A stretch of 17,144 nucleotides of DNA. Source: JADDRA01 sp051005375. GTDB lineage: Bacteria; Actinomycetota; Acidimicrobiia; Acidimicrobiales; CADCSY01. Shown piece after piece: positions 1-7,569 of the stretch. The position numbers were made by a program, and so were the translations under genes. Position 1 is the first letter of the stretch; each line of letters opens with the position of its first letter. Location of the stretch: NCBI GenBank assembly GCA_051005375.1, contig JBPCJK010000184.1, forward strand, positions 1 to 17,144, read 5' to 3'. The notes below the pieces were generated by a model that saw nothing but the letters and a program-made list of their open reading frames with translations, ran no database searches and had not been told where the DNA came from.

Positions 1-160
1 CTGCGACGCCGGGGTCAGCGCTGTCATGGTGGCCCATGACGCCGCCCTAGCGGCATGGTCCGACCGGGTGGTCTTCATGCGCGACGGCCGCCTCGTCGAC
101 CAGGCCGGACCGCTGGCCGGCCCCGAAGTGGTGCTGGTCGACGGCAACCACCGGCCATGA
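1..160 (+). CDS. ABC transporter ATP-binding protein, C-terminal end (5' truncated by window)
   Basis: Only the last 52 or so residues are visible, read in the frame beginning at base 2 and ending at TGA 158-160. The stretch VMVAHDAALAAWSDRVVFM carries the H-loop histidine after a hydrophobic strand, followed by a short strand and the RDGRLVDQ turn. This is the usual end of the nucleotide-binding domain of LolD/MacB-type ABC importers and exporters. Walker A, Walker B and the signature motif lie outside the window. Its stop codon overlaps the start of the permease gene (ATGA at 157-160), so the two are almost certainly co-translated and form one transporter. The substrate cannot be told. The family call is secure; the subfamily rests mainly on the FtsX-type partner. 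Confidence 0.85.
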   Translation, partial: CDAGVSAVMVAHDAALAAWSDRVVFMRDGRLVDQAGPLAGPEVVLVDGNHRP

Positions 161-2766
161 CCGGATGGCGGGTGCTGCTGCGGGTGGCCCGGCGGGACGC
201 GCTGCGCCACAGGGGTCGCAGCCTGCTGGTGGCGCTGCTGGTCGCTCTGCCGGTTGCGGCCATGACCTTGGCACTGACCCTGGGCCGCACCGCCGAGCTC
301 ACACCTGACCAGCAAGCGGCGGGCGTGTTGGGCCAGGCCGATCTGTCGATCAGCGGGTCTGGCGTCGAGCCCAGTCAGTGGCAGGTCCTGCTGCCGCGGG
401 GATCGCGCTGGCTGCGGGTAGCGCATGAGTTCAACGGTGTGGCCGTGGTCAGGGGCGACGAGCTGTATCAGTCGTCGGTGGTCGAGACTGATCTGGGCGA
501 CCCCCTCATGGCAGGGCGCTACGAGGTGGTGGCCGGTCGCCCTCCCGCCGGTCCCGATGAGATGGTGATCTCGGAGGACCTGGCCGGCGCCCTCGGAGTC
601 GAGGCGGGAGACCGGTTGGAGCTGCGCCGCCCTCGCCGGACGGTGACGGTCACCGGCACGGCCATCACGCCGACGTCCCTGGGTGTGCCCTTCGTGGCCG
701 TCGCTCCCGGGTGGTCCGGGCCGGAGTCAGCGACGTCGGGCGAGACATCGGGAGAGTGGCTGGTCGACCTCAGTGGAGGCGATGTCGCTACCGTGGCCGC
801 CGGCCTCGAGCAGGCCTTCCCTGCTCCCGAGTCGAACCGGGCCCCAGATGCCGCCGACGATCCGGGCTACACCGATCAACCCCGGTACCTCAACGTGGTG
901 TCCCGATCCCATCTGCTGGCGGGCGACTACTCCAACCGCACCGGTGAGGTGTCCGCCACCTTCGTCGCCGGCGCCCTGGCCCTGGTGTGGACCGGGGCGG
1001 TGTCCGCCGCCGCCTTCGCCGTGGGCGCCCGACGACGGTTGCGGGAGGTGGGACTGGTCGCCGCCTCCGGGGGCGCCCCCCGCCAGCTTGCCGGGATGGG
1101 CTTGGCCGACGGCGTGGTCTTCGGTGGCGCTGGCGCCGCCGCCGGGATCCTGGGCGGGCTGGCTGGTGCGGCTGCGCTGCAGCCACAGGTGGGGTGGATC
1201 TTCGGCCACGTCAGCGGGCCGTTCCGGGTGCCGGTGGCCGGTCTGGCCGGCGCTGCCGCGGGGGGTTTTCTGGCGGCGGTGCTGGCGGCGGTGGCGCCCG
1301 CCCTCGGGGCAGCCCGGGTGCCAGTGCTGGCGTCGCTGGCCGGCTTGCGGCCTACCCCCGCCCGGCACCGCTCCTGGTTGACCCTCGGACTGGTGGCGCT
1401 GAGTGCCGGCCTCGCCCTTTGCTGGCGGGGAAGCGCCACCCATAGCCAGACAGCCGTGCTAGTCGGGGTACTTCTGGCGGTGGTCGGGGTGGCAGCGACC
1501 AGCGGGCCGCTGCTGTCGGCGCTGGGACGCGTCGCCGGTCACGCGCCACTGGCCATGCGCCTGGCCGCTCGCGACGCCAGTCGGGCTCGAAGCCGGGTGG
1601 CGCCCGCCACCGTGGCCGCGATGCTGGCCCTGGCCGGCGCCGTCGGCGGCATGACCATGGTCTACAGCGCCCGGGCCGAGACCCTGCGGGGCTACGTCCC
1701 CCTCCTGGGCGACGACCAACTGCTCATGAGCTTTGAGGCGGGAAAGCCGGTGCCGCCTCAGGAGCTGGCTGACCTGGTCGACGCCATGAAGGCGGCGATG
1801 CCCGGCTCGGCGGTCGGCGTGGTCTTCCAGGCCGATGTGTTGGGGGAGGGCTCGGACGCCGGGCTAATGGTGGTGGGAGGTGACGAGGTGCAGGGCCTCG
1901 CCGTGGGGGATGCCGACACCCTGGACGCGGTGGGGGCCTCCTCGGCTCGAGGCGCATTCGACCAGGGCAGGGTGGTGGCCCTCGGGCGGAGGATCGACGG
2001 TGGGCAGTTGCAGCTCAGCCGCCCTCCGGTGGATGGAACGTTCTTCGGGCCCCTCGCCGACGGACGCTTTGTCGGTGGGCGTGGCTTTGGAGCGCCACCA
2101 GGCTCATCTGCCCTGGGAGCACCGCTGCACTCCGTTCCCGCCGTCGAGGTCGACGTTCCCCGCCGTGAGGCCGCCCCTGCCTACCTGCTCTCGCAGGCCG
2201 CCGCCGAGTCGCTGGGCCTGGACGTCAGGGCCAGCGGCGTGCTGGTGCGGGCAGCGGGACCGGTGAGCGAATCGGATCTGCGACGGGCACAGCTCACGGC
2301 CCTCGACGCTGTGCCTTCGGCGTCGACGTACCTCCAGCGGGAAGAGGGGCCCTGTTGCGGGGAGGAGGCGGCGGTGGCCGCCACGATGTTGGGGATGGCA
2401 ACCGTGGTAGCCCTTTTGGTGGTGGCGCTGGTCACCGCCCTCGCCCGGGAGGAGTTCCTTCCCCACCTCTCCACCCTGGCGGCGGTGGGCGCTGCCCCCC
2501 GGACCCACCGGCGGCTGGGGGCGGCCCAGGCCGGGCTGATGACCGGGTTGGCGGGCGTGCTGGCGGTCCCCGCCGGGCTACTGCCGGCGGTGGCCCTCCT
2601 GGCGGCCCGGCCACCGGCGCTGGGCACGGGCGTGGGCGATGTAGTGCGCTCCTCGAACCTGGTGGTCGTGCCGTGGCTCCTCATCGCCGCCCTGGTGGTA
2701 GGCATCACCACGGCGGGGGCGCTCACCGGCGGCCTTCTCGGGCGAGGGCGGCGCGGCATCCGCTGA
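157..2766 (+). CDS. FtsX/MacB-type ABC transporter permease
   Basis: This 869-residue membrane protein should form the transmembrane part of an ABC transporter with the upstream ATPase. I start it at ATG 157, not at an upstream in-frame ATG at 55, because 157 overlaps the ATPase stop and the protein then begins directly with an amphipathic stretch and a first membrane helix at about residues 22-42. A large extracytoplasmic domain follows (about 45-265). The first FtsX module begins near residue 267, with the typical cytoplasmic loop RRRLREVGLVAASGGAPRQL. A second extracytoplasmic part and a second FtsX module (about 737-869, loop AREEFLPHLSTLAAVGAAPR) complete the ten-helix, two-module layout of long FtsX-like permeases. 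Such systems move lipids, lipoproteins, peptides or drugs, or act mechanically on the envelope. Nothing here fixes the substrate. Confidence 0.92.
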   Translation: MTGWRVLLRVARRDALRHRGRSLLVALLVALPVAAMTLALTLGRTAELTPDQQAAGVLGQADLSISGSGVEPSQWQVLLPRGSRWLRVAHEFNGVAVVRGDELYQSSVVETDLGDPLMAGRYEVVAGRPPAGPDEMVISEDLAGALGVEAGDRLELRRPRRTVTVTGTAITPTSLGVPFVAVAPGWSGPESATSGETSGEWLVDLSGGDVATVAAGLEQAFPAPESNRAPDAADDPGYTDQPRYLNVVSRSHLLAGDYSNRTGEVSATFVAGALALVWTGAVSAAAFAVGARRRLREVGLVAASGGAPRQLAGMGLADGVVFGGAGAAAGILGGLAGAAALQPQVGWIFGHVSGPFRVPVAGLAGAAAGGFLAAVLAAVAPALGAARVPVLASLAGLRPTPARHRSWLTLGLVALSAGLALCWRGSATHSQTAVLVGVLLAVVGVAATSGPLLSALGRVAGHAPLAMRLAARDASRARSRVAPATVAAMLALAGAVGGMTMVYSARAETLRGYVPLLGDDQLLMSFEAGKPVPPQELADLVDAMKAAMPGSAVGVVFQADVLGEGSDAGLMVVGGDEVQGLAVGDADTLDAVGASSARGAFDQGRVVALGRRIDGGQLQLSRPPVDGTFFGPLADGRFVGGRGFGAPPGSSALGAPLHSVPAVEVDVPRREAAPAYLLSQAAAESLGLDVRASGVLVRAAGPVSESDLRRAQLTALDAVPSASTYLQREEGPCCGEEAAVAATMLGMATVVALLVVALVTALAREEFLPHLSTLAAVGAAPRTHRRLGAAQAGLMTGLAGVLAVPAGLLPAVALLAARPPALGTGVGDVVRSSNLVVVPWLLIAALVVGITTAGALTGGLLGRGRRGIR

Positions 2767-2844
2767 GGCTACGCCCTCGCCACCACGGCGGGCCTCCTGC
2801 CAGGCCCTCCCATAGGCCTGCGGCCGCCACAAGAGACGTTCGAC

Positions 2845-2857
2845 GACCATTCTGGTC
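2845..2857. promoter_or_regulatory. Small palindrome at the antitoxin start, possible VapB operator
   Basis: GACCA (2845-2849) and TGGTC (2853-2857) form a perfect inverted repeat with a 3-base spacer, ending two bases before the GTG of the decayed antitoxin gene. VapB-type antitoxins commonly autoregulate by binding such repeats over their promoter or start. The repeat is short and could be chance. Confidence 0.3.
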
Positions 2858-2859
2858 AT

Positions 2860-3017
2860 GTGACCACGATCCGGTCCTATGAGGCCAAGACGCAACTGGC
2901 GCGCCTGTTGGACGAGGTGGCGCGAGGCAAGCGGGTGACCATCGCTCAACGTGGACGTGAGGTGGCCCGTCTGGACGGTCGTCGCTGCGCAGGATGATCG
3001 CCGAGGGCCGCCGCTGA
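2860..3017 (+). pseudogene. vapB: Phd/VapB-type antitoxin, internally deleted and frameshifted
   Basis: From GTG 2860 the frame reads VTTIRSYEAKTQLARLLDEV, then ARGKRVTIAQRGREVARLDG. This is the DNA-binding N-terminal half of a Phd/YefM-fold antitoxin. The open frame stops early at TGA 2995-2997 (45 residues, against about 80 usual). Another frame then carries SSLRRMIAEGRR (2979-3014), the familiar end of VapB antitoxins, closing at TGA 3015-3017 and overlapping the toxin ATG in the classic TGATG arrangement. The simplest reading is an internal deletion of about 25-30 codons that also changed frame. The preserved C-terminal remnant and toxin overlap show that this was a standard vapBC operon. 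The remaining 45-residue product could still bind DNA but lacks the intact toxin-neutralising tail. Confidence 0.72.
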
Positions 3018-3419
3018 TGACCGTGGTCATCGACGCGTCGGCGACCACGGCGTGGTGCTTCGAGGACGAGGCGACACCGACAGCCGACGAGGTGCTCGAC
3101 CGGCTACGTGACGGCGACGCGGTGGTGCCGTCGCTGTGGCAACCGGAGGTAGCCATGCTGCTGGTGGCCGAGCGCCGCGGCCGGATCAGCGAGGGGCAGG
3201 CGGCGCGCTTCGTTGGTTTGCTGGAGCAGCTGCCGATTCGGTCGACTCCGACGGCGTCGACGTGACCAGCGTGCTCGGCGTGGGGCATCGCCAAGGCCTG
3301 AGCGCCTACGACGCGTGCTATTTGGTGCTCGCCGAGCGGCCCGGGGCACCGTTGGCGACCCTCACATCGCCCTGACCGCCGCAGGGCGCACGGCCGGCGT
3401 GACCGTCCTCACCGACTGA
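3017..3419 (+). pseudogene. vapC: VapC-type PIN-domain ribonuclease toxin, two frameshifts
   Basis: Spliced across two shifts, the sequence gives a PIN toxin of about 134 residues, normal for VapC. It starts MTVVIDASATTAWCF (first acidic residue, VIDAS), continues with VVPSLWQPEVAMLLVAERRG (second acid) and runs to LLEQLPI at 3238. Two bases (3239-3240) stand where a codon is expected, and the protein resumes in another frame as VDSDGVDVTSVLGVGHRQG, LSAYDACYLVLAERPG, APLATL (third acid in YDA). At 3364-3365 a second base is missing, in the codon expected to give the fourth acidic residue (TLD). The frame changes again to IALTAAGRTAGVTVLTD, stop 3417-3419. As written, the gene would produce an 82-residue fragment. 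Two errors plus a damaged antitoxin favour real decay over sequencing error. Confidence 0.85.
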
Positions 3420-3483
3420 CGCGAGGAGCTCCGGACACATCTCATCAGGTCCTCCAACCTGCCGCTCGTGGGGAGAGGAGTAC

Positions 3484-3663
3484 ATGGTGATCTCTCTTTG
3501 GGTCGAGGGGCGAGGTAGGCGGCTGGTGCGATGCGAGGGCGATCCCCGGCCGTCCTGTCGCTCTGGTCGAGCTCTGTGGACAGCGATGCGAGATCGTGTT
3601 TTCGACTCGCCCTTCCTTTCGGCAGAGTTGCTGCGTGACTTGAGCGGCAGTTCTCGTGAGTAG
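3484..3663 (+). CDS. Possible small ORF, 59 aa, unrecognised
   Basis: ATG 3484 opens a 59-codon frame ending at TAG 3661-3663, twelve bases before the glycosidase start. A purine-rich GGGGAGAGGAG lies directly upstream (3470-3480), which is better than most ribosome sites in this window. Against it, third codon positions are clearly less GC-rich than in neighbouring genes (TCT, CTT, GGT, TGT, GCT and CGT all occur), the peptide (MVISLWVEGRGRRLVRCEGD...) has no recognisable motif or membrane segment, and the region could simply be intergenic. The rest of the 256-base gap between the vapC remnant and the glycosidase shows nothing else that I can name. Confidence 0.22.
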   Translation: MVISLWVEGRGRRLVRCEGDPRPSCRSGRALWTAMRDRVFDSPFLSAELLRDLSGSSRE

Positions 3664-3666
3664 CAT
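3640..3666 (+). promoter_or_regulatory. Candidate promoter for the glycosidase gene
   Basis: TTGAGC (3640-3645) and TAGCAT (3661-3666, a TANNNT-type -10 box) are separated by 15 bases, slightly short. A transcript would begin close to 3673, nearly at the GTG at 3676. That fits the absence of a Shine-Dalgarno sequence before this GTG and a nearly leaderless mRNA, common in actinobacteria. Weak evidence by eye only. Confidence 0.3.
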
Positions 3667-3675
3667 CCACCGATC

Positions 3676-5829
3676 GTGGCCCAACCATGGACGTTCACCG
3701 GAGAGCCACCCGCCGTTGGCCAGTCCGCTGGGAGCATCACCCTGGTCGAAGGCTCCACCTTTTGCATCTCCGGTGGCAACGGCGACATCGCCGAGGGCAT
3801 GACCCATGGTCTGTTCTTTCGCGACACCCGCTTCTTGTCGCTGCTCGAGCTGCGGCTCAACGGCCGGCCCCTCCAGTCGCTGTCGGCCTACGTCGGCGAC
3901 CCCTTTGCCGCCACCTTCGCGGCTCGAGCCAGTCCCCGTCCGGGGCGGGCCGACAGCACCCTGGTGGCCTTCCGCGCCCGCTACGTGGGGCGGGGGATGC
4001 GCGAGGACATCGTGATCCGCAACTTCGGCGAGGAGCCGATGCCGTGCACCATCGAGCTGGCTGTCAACGTCGACTTTGCCGACCTGTTCGAGGTGAAGGA
4101 AGGCCGGGTGGAGCTGCGGGGCGAGCGGTCGTTGGAGACCGGTGAGGGCCGTTTGACCTTCGGGTACCACGACGGGGCCACCCGGCGGGGCATGGTGTTC
4201 ACCTGTCGCAGCCTGGCGGTGGTGGAGCACCACCTGCTGGCCGCCGAGGTCGACATCGAAGCTCAGGGATCGTGGACCGGTTGCCTCGAGCTGGCCCCGG
4301 TCATCGACGACGGCGCGGTCGAGCCCCGTTACCGGTGCGGGCAACCGGTGGCCCGGGCCACCCCCACCGAGCGCCTCCAGCGCTGGCGGCGCCAGATCCC
4401 GACGGTGTCCTCCGAGCACCCCGGGCTGGAGGCGGTGGTGGCCCGGAGCCAGGCCGACCTGGGGGCGCTGAGGATCTTCGATCCCGACTTCCCCGACCGG
4501 GCTGTGGTCGCCGCCGGGGCGCCCTGGTTCATGACGCTTTTCGGACGCGACTCGCTTCTGACCTCGTGGATGGCCCTGCTCGTCGACCCCGACCTCGCCC
4601 TCGGGGTGGTGCAGACCCTGGCCCGCTTCCAGGGTGACAAGGTCGACCCCGAGACCGAGGAGGAGCCGGGGCGAATCCTCCACGAGATGCGCTTCGGCAA
4701 CGCCGCTTCGCTCTCGCTCGGGGGAGGGCACGTCTACTACGGCACGGCGGACGCCACCCCCCTTTTCGTCATGCTGCTGGGCGAGCTCCGGCGCTGGGGT
4801 CTGGCTGCCGAGCAGGTCGACCGCCTGCTGCCCCACGTCGACCGGGCGTTGGCCTGGATCGCCGACTACGGCGACGCCGACGGTGACGGTTACGTGGAGT
4901 ACGCCCAGGGAGGCCCGCGGGGATTGCGCAACCAGGGCTGGAAGGACTCCTGGGACGGGGTGCGTGACGCCTCCGGAAACCTCGGTGAGGGGCCCATCGC
5001 CCTGTGCGAGGTACAGGCCTACACCTATGCCGCCTACGTGGCCCGCGCCCACTTCGCCCACGAAGCCGGTGACGAGGCGACCGCCGCCACTTACCAGTCC
5101 CGGGCCGCCGAGCTCAAGTTGGCCTTCAACCGCGACTTCTGGCTGGACGACCGCCAGTGGTTCGCCATGGCCCTCGACGGCGACAAGAAGCCGCTCGACG
5201 CCCTCACCTCCAACATGGGTCACTGCCTGTGGACCGGCATCGTCGACGAGGACAAAGCCGAGGCCGTGGCCCACCACCTGATGACGACGGCGATGTTCAC
5301 CGGTTGGGGCATCCGGACGCTGGCCACCACCATGGCCGGTTACAACCCCATCAGCTACCACAACGGCTCGGTGTGGCCGCACGACACCGCCATCACCGCC
5401 GCCGGCCTCATGCGCTACGGGTTCGTGGAGGAGGCCCAGCGGGTGGTGCTCGGTCTCATCGACGCTGCCACGGCCGTCGGCGGACGCCTTCCGGAGCTCT
5501 TCGGTGGCCTCGACCGTTCCGAGCTACCGGTGCCGCTCGGCTACCCCGCCTCCTGCTCCCCCCAGGCCTGGGCGGCGGCTTCACCCTTGCTCCTGCTGCG
5601 GCTGTTGCTGCGCTTCGACCCGTGGCTCCCCCACGGCAAGCTGTGGCTGGCGCCGGTGGTGCCCAAGGCCATCGGCCGCCTCCGGATCGGGCACATCCCC
5701 CTGGGCGGGGGCCGGCTGGCCATCGACGTCGACGGCGACTACGTGCACGTCGAGGGCCTGCCCCCGGGCGTGGAACTGATCAGGGAGGCCCGCCAGCCAC
5801 TGTCGGCGACGGTGCCCGGCACTGACTGA
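3676..5829 (+). CDS. Glycogen-debranching-type amylo-alpha-1,6-glucosidase family protein
   Basis: This 717-residue, probably cytoplasmic enzyme has the two-part layout of bacterial debranching-type proteins. An N-terminal beta-rich domain (about 12-210, with GDIAEGMTHGLFFRDTRFLS and YVGRGMREDIVIRNF) is typical of the glycogen-debranching N-terminal family. An alpha/alpha-barrel catalytic domain follows (about 245-690). Conserved catalytic-domain stretches are APWFMTLFGRDSLLTSW (282-298), RNQGWKDSWDG (418-428), and YHNGSVWPHDTAITAAGL (561-578). An acidic DADGDGYVEY segment (400-409) resembles a calcium loop. The family hydrolyses alpha-1,6 branch glucosyl residues or related alpha-glucosides; the exact substrate is not shown here, and no other glycogen gene is adjacent. 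I use GTG 3676 as start; it has no good ribosome site and may be nearly leaderless. Confidence 0.9.
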   Translation: MAQPWTFTGEPPAVGQSAGSITLVEGSTFCISGGNGDIAEGMTHGLFFRDTRFLSLLELRLNGRPLQSLSAYVGDPFAATFAARASPRPGRADSTLVAFRARYVGRGMREDIVIRNFGEEPMPCTIELAVNVDFADLFEVKEGRVELRGERSLETGEGRLTFGYHDGATRRGMVFTCRSLAVVEHHLLAAEVDIEAQGSWTGCLELAPVIDDGAVEPRYRCGQPVARATPTERLQRWRRQIPTVSSEHPGLEAVVARSQADLGALRIFDPDFPDRAVVAAGAPWFMTLFGRDSLLTSWMALLVDPDLALGVVQTLARFQGDKVDPETEEEPGRILHEMRFGNAASLSLGGGHVYYGTADATPLFVMLLGELRRWGLAAEQVDRLLPHVDRALAWIADYGDADGDGYVEYAQGGPRGLRNQGWKDSWDGVRDASGNLGEGPIALCEVQAYTYAAYVARAHFAHEAGDEATAATYQSRAAELKLAFNRDFWLDDRQWFAMALDGDKKPLDALTSNMGHCLWTGIVDEDKAEAVAHHLMTTAMFTGWGIRTLATTMAGYNPISYHNGSVWPHDTAITAAGLMRYGFVEEAQRVVLGLIDAATAVGGRLPELFGGLDRSELPVPLGYPASCSPQAWAAASPLLLLRLLLRFDPWLPHGKLWLAPVVPKAIGRLRIGHIPLGGGRLAIDVDGDYVHVEGLPPGVELIREARQPLSATVPGTD

Positions 5830-5863
5830 TGCGGGGAGCCGACGTTCGCTGGGTTGCCAACCC

Positions 5864-6094
5864 GTGATGGTCACCAGCGGGAAGTGGCTGGTGCTCGGCG
5901 TTCTCGCCTCCCTCGTTGCCCTGCCGTTCCTGTTGGTTATCTGGCTCGGACTCAACATCGTCGCCGTCGGCTTGTTCATGTCCGGTGATCCCTCCTCCTG
6001 GTGGTACGCGATCTACTACGGAGCGTCAGCCCTTTTCATCGCTGTCGACCTGTGGATCGGCCACCAGGTGTGGAAGTTCGGCCAGCACCGGTAG
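5864..6094 (+). CDS. Small two-helix membrane protein, unrecognised
   Basis: The product has 76 residues and two hydrophobic segments: about 8-38 (WLVLGVLASLVALPFLLVIW and following) and about 46-66 (WWYAIYYGASALFIAVDLWI). It ends in a short basic, cytoplasm-like tail, WKFGQHR. GTG 5864 is followed directly by ATG 5867, and either could start translation; neither has a convincing Shine-Dalgarno sequence. The gene lies 34 bases after the glycosidase stop on the same strand, so it may be co-transcribed. A 13-base palindrome (GGGTTG-C-CAACCC, 5851-5863) ends immediately before the start. I do not recognise the family. Confidence 0.6.
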   Translation: MMVTSGKWLVLGVLASLVALPFLLVIWLGLNIVAVGLFMSGDPSSWWYAIYYGASALFIAVDLWIGHQVWKFGQHR

Positions 6095-6095
6095 A

Positions 6096-6113
6096 GCCAC
6101 GCCGCCCCGTGGC
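6096..6113. terminator. Short hairpin between convergent genes
   Basis: GCCACG (6096-6101) and CGTGGC (6108-6113) form a six-base stem with a six-base loop just after the stop at 6094, in the 45-base gap between two convergent genes. There is no T-run, so it is at best a weak bidirectional terminator. Confidence 0.25.
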
Positions 6114-6139
6114 CGGCAGCGGGCACCTCGTTGACCTAC

Positions 6140-6847
6140 TCAACCGTTGCCGCCGCAACCCTTGGGCAAGATCTCGATGGTGGTGGAGCCACCCTTGCGG
6201 CGCACCCCCCGGATGCACCGCTGTTGCCAACCGGCGCCCACCTCGGCCGTGACCCGGACCTCGGTTGCGCCCATCTGACCCGTACGAAGCCGGGGAAGGC
6301 CAGGCCCCCTGAGCACTTCGGGGAAGTCGAAGGGTGACACGCTGCCCGGCTCGACAAGGTCGAGGGCCTGGCGCAACCTTTCCCCCGACGTCTGTGCCCG
6401 GGCGTCGGCATCGCCGCTCATGCGCCGGTCGGCGATCGTGCCCGGGACGATGAGGGCGGCGGCGACGGCCACGATGATCGCCAGGCGGACACGGCGCCCG
6501 TGCGCCTCGGGATCTACGGTCGAACCGGGTAGACGCCAGCGTTGCCCGATGCGGACCACCACGAACGTGAATCCGGCTGCGACCGGCAGCGTGAGCACGA
6601 CCAGCCCCAGCGGACTGCCCCGGGCGACGGCCGCCAGCAGCGGGGCGAGCAGCAAACCGGCCGTGAGCGGCCACGTTCCCTCGCCGGGAAAGAGAAACCC
6701 GACGAGCACAGGGGCGGCGACGCCGAGGATGAGCGCCACCCAGGTGGGCGCGACGGCGTCGATGCCGGCAGTAACGGTCCCGGCGATGACGGCACCGAGA
6801 AGGCCGGGCCAGCCTTCGGTGGGGGCCCGCGGTCCGTGCAGCTCCAC
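6140..6847 (-). CDS. Integral membrane protein with extracytoplasmic C-terminal tail, unrecognised
   Basis: This 235-residue protein reads from GTG 6847 down to TGA 6140-6142. It has about four or five membrane segments in its first 150 residues (for example LGAVIAGTVTAGIDAVAPTW, VALILGVAAPVLVGFLF, GLVVLTLPVAAGFTFVVV and RLAIIVAVAAALIVPGTIA). A hydrophilic tail of roughly 85 residues follows. The tail holds two cysteines (about 211 and 231), the last just before the C-terminal GGNG, that could form a disulfide if the tail is outside. I see no catalytic motif and cannot name the family. It lies downstream of the DUF5990 gene on the same strand, 146 bases away with a hairpin between them, so it may be transcribed separately. 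The gene on the other side is convergent. Confidence 0.75.
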   Translation of the reverse strand: MELHGPRAPTEGWPGLLGAVIAGTVTAGIDAVAPTWVALILGVAAPVLVGFLFPGEGTWPLTAGLLLAPLLAAVARGSPLGLVVLTLPVAAGFTFVVVRIGQRWRLPGSTVDPEAHGRRVRLAIIVAVAAALIVPGTIADRRMSGDADARAQTSGERLRQALDLVEPGSVSPFDFPEVLRGPGLPRLRTGQMGATEVRVTAEVGAGWQQRCIRGVRRKGGSTTIEILPKGCGGNG

Positions 6848-6933
6848 GACGGCATTGTGCCCTCTTCCGGCCGCGCACCCAGCTGGATGTCATGGGCACG
6901 ACGTGCGCCGGGTGCCGGCGGCGCAGCCGACCC

Positions 6934-6983
6934 GTTCTGGCCCCAGGATCGTTTGCCCGAGCGACCAGTTCAGGGACCAGAAC
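6934..6983 (-). terminator. Imperfect 11-bp stem-loop after the DUF5990 gene
   Basis: On the minus strand, eleven bases after the DUF5990 stop, 6934-6944 pairs with 6973-6983 at ten of eleven positions (one C/A mismatch), enclosing a 28-base loop. It sits where a terminator is expected but has no U-tract. It may instead be a factor-dependent or RNA-stabilising hairpin. Confidence 0.35.
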
Positions 6984-6993
6984 GCCGGTGGAG

Positions 6994-7440
6994 CTACTCC
7001 AGGGCCCAGGCCAGCGCCGGTGGATCGACGCGGGCGCAGCGGGGAGCGCCGCATCGATCGCTGAGGTCGACGCTCGCCACCAGGGGCTGGTGGCGCTGCT
7101 CCGCCTGGCCCACCAGGTCGGCGTCGATGCGGTTGAGCATCAGCTTGGCCCTGCGGAACATCTCGAACGAACCGTCGTCCCCGACATCGCCCCATGTCAG
7201 GTACAGGAACCGGTCGCCTCGCTTGCCGTGCACGACCGTGCCCTTGAAGTCCACCTCGCCACTTGCGTCGAGCTGGGTGCGAACCTCGACGTGCCATTCG
7301 GCGGAGGCGGCGTCACCGGCGACCATGCCTACTGGATCGCGGCCTTCCTGCACGGCGACGTGGACGTTGTCGTAGGGCACTCCTTCTGCATTGCAGAAGG
7401 CCCTGCCTGGCAGGTTATGGCCACGAATTGTGATCCTCAC
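6994..7440 (-). CDS. DUF5990 family protein
   Basis: The 148-residue product starts VRITIRGHNLPGRAF at GTG 7440, with GAGGA about seven bases upstream on the minus strand. The longer frame upstream reads as low-complexity shadow sequence and was discarded. The pattern fits what I remember of the DUF5990 family: an opening VRITIRGHNLPGR, then NVHVAVQEGRDPVGMVAGD, a basic HGKRGDRFLYLTWGDV (71-86) and FEMFRRAKLML (92-102). No signal peptide or membrane segment is seen, so it is likely cytoplasmic. The biochemical role of the family is unknown to me. Residues FCNAEGVP (15-22) look like a short extra loop within the otherwise compact motif, judged from memory only. It is divergent from the 7-TM gene at 7570. 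Confidence 0.78.
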   Translation of the reverse strand: MRITIRGHNLPGRAFCNAEGVPYDNVHVAVQEGRDPVGMVAGDAASAEWHVEVRTQLDASGEVDFKGTVVHGKRGDRFLYLTWGDVGDDGSFEMFRRAKLMLNRIDADLVGQAEQRHQPLVASVDLSDRCGAPRCARVDPPALAWALE

Positions 7441-7569
7441 AGCACTATCCTCGCGCCGCCCATCGGGGCGGGCGTCACCACCGGATCGCCGGCGGCGACG
7501 GGGAACCACCAGCAGCTCAGCGCCTCCCGGGTCACGAGTCCTCCTCGCCTGCTGCCTCGGCGGAGTACG

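Noticed and set aside
2801..2820. CAGGCC/GGCCTG hairpin after the FtsX-type permease gene
   Set aside because: Only six pairs, an eight-base loop and no T-run; too weak to call a terminator.
3445..5382. A 645-codon open frame on the minus strand opposite the glycosidase gene
   Set aside because: It mirrors the plus-strand gene, is rich in Gly, His, Val and Arg without any family motif, and arises because GC-rich codon bias clears stops from the opposite strand.
6420..7375. Plus-strand open frames opposite the membrane protein and DUF5990 genes
   Set aside because: Translations are low complexity, whereas the minus strand gives membrane helices and a recognisable conserved family.
7382..7400. 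19-base near-perfect palindrome (9-base arms around one T) inside the DUF5990 gene
   Set aside because: It lies well inside coding sequence, and one such palindrome in 17 kb is not unexpected. It may be kept in mind as a chance hairpin.
6892..7569. N-terminal extension of the 7-TM protein by about 226 codons
   Set aside because: The extension lies over the DUF5990 gene on the other strand and has no hydrophobic or family character. Good membrane-protein sequence begins at about 7570.
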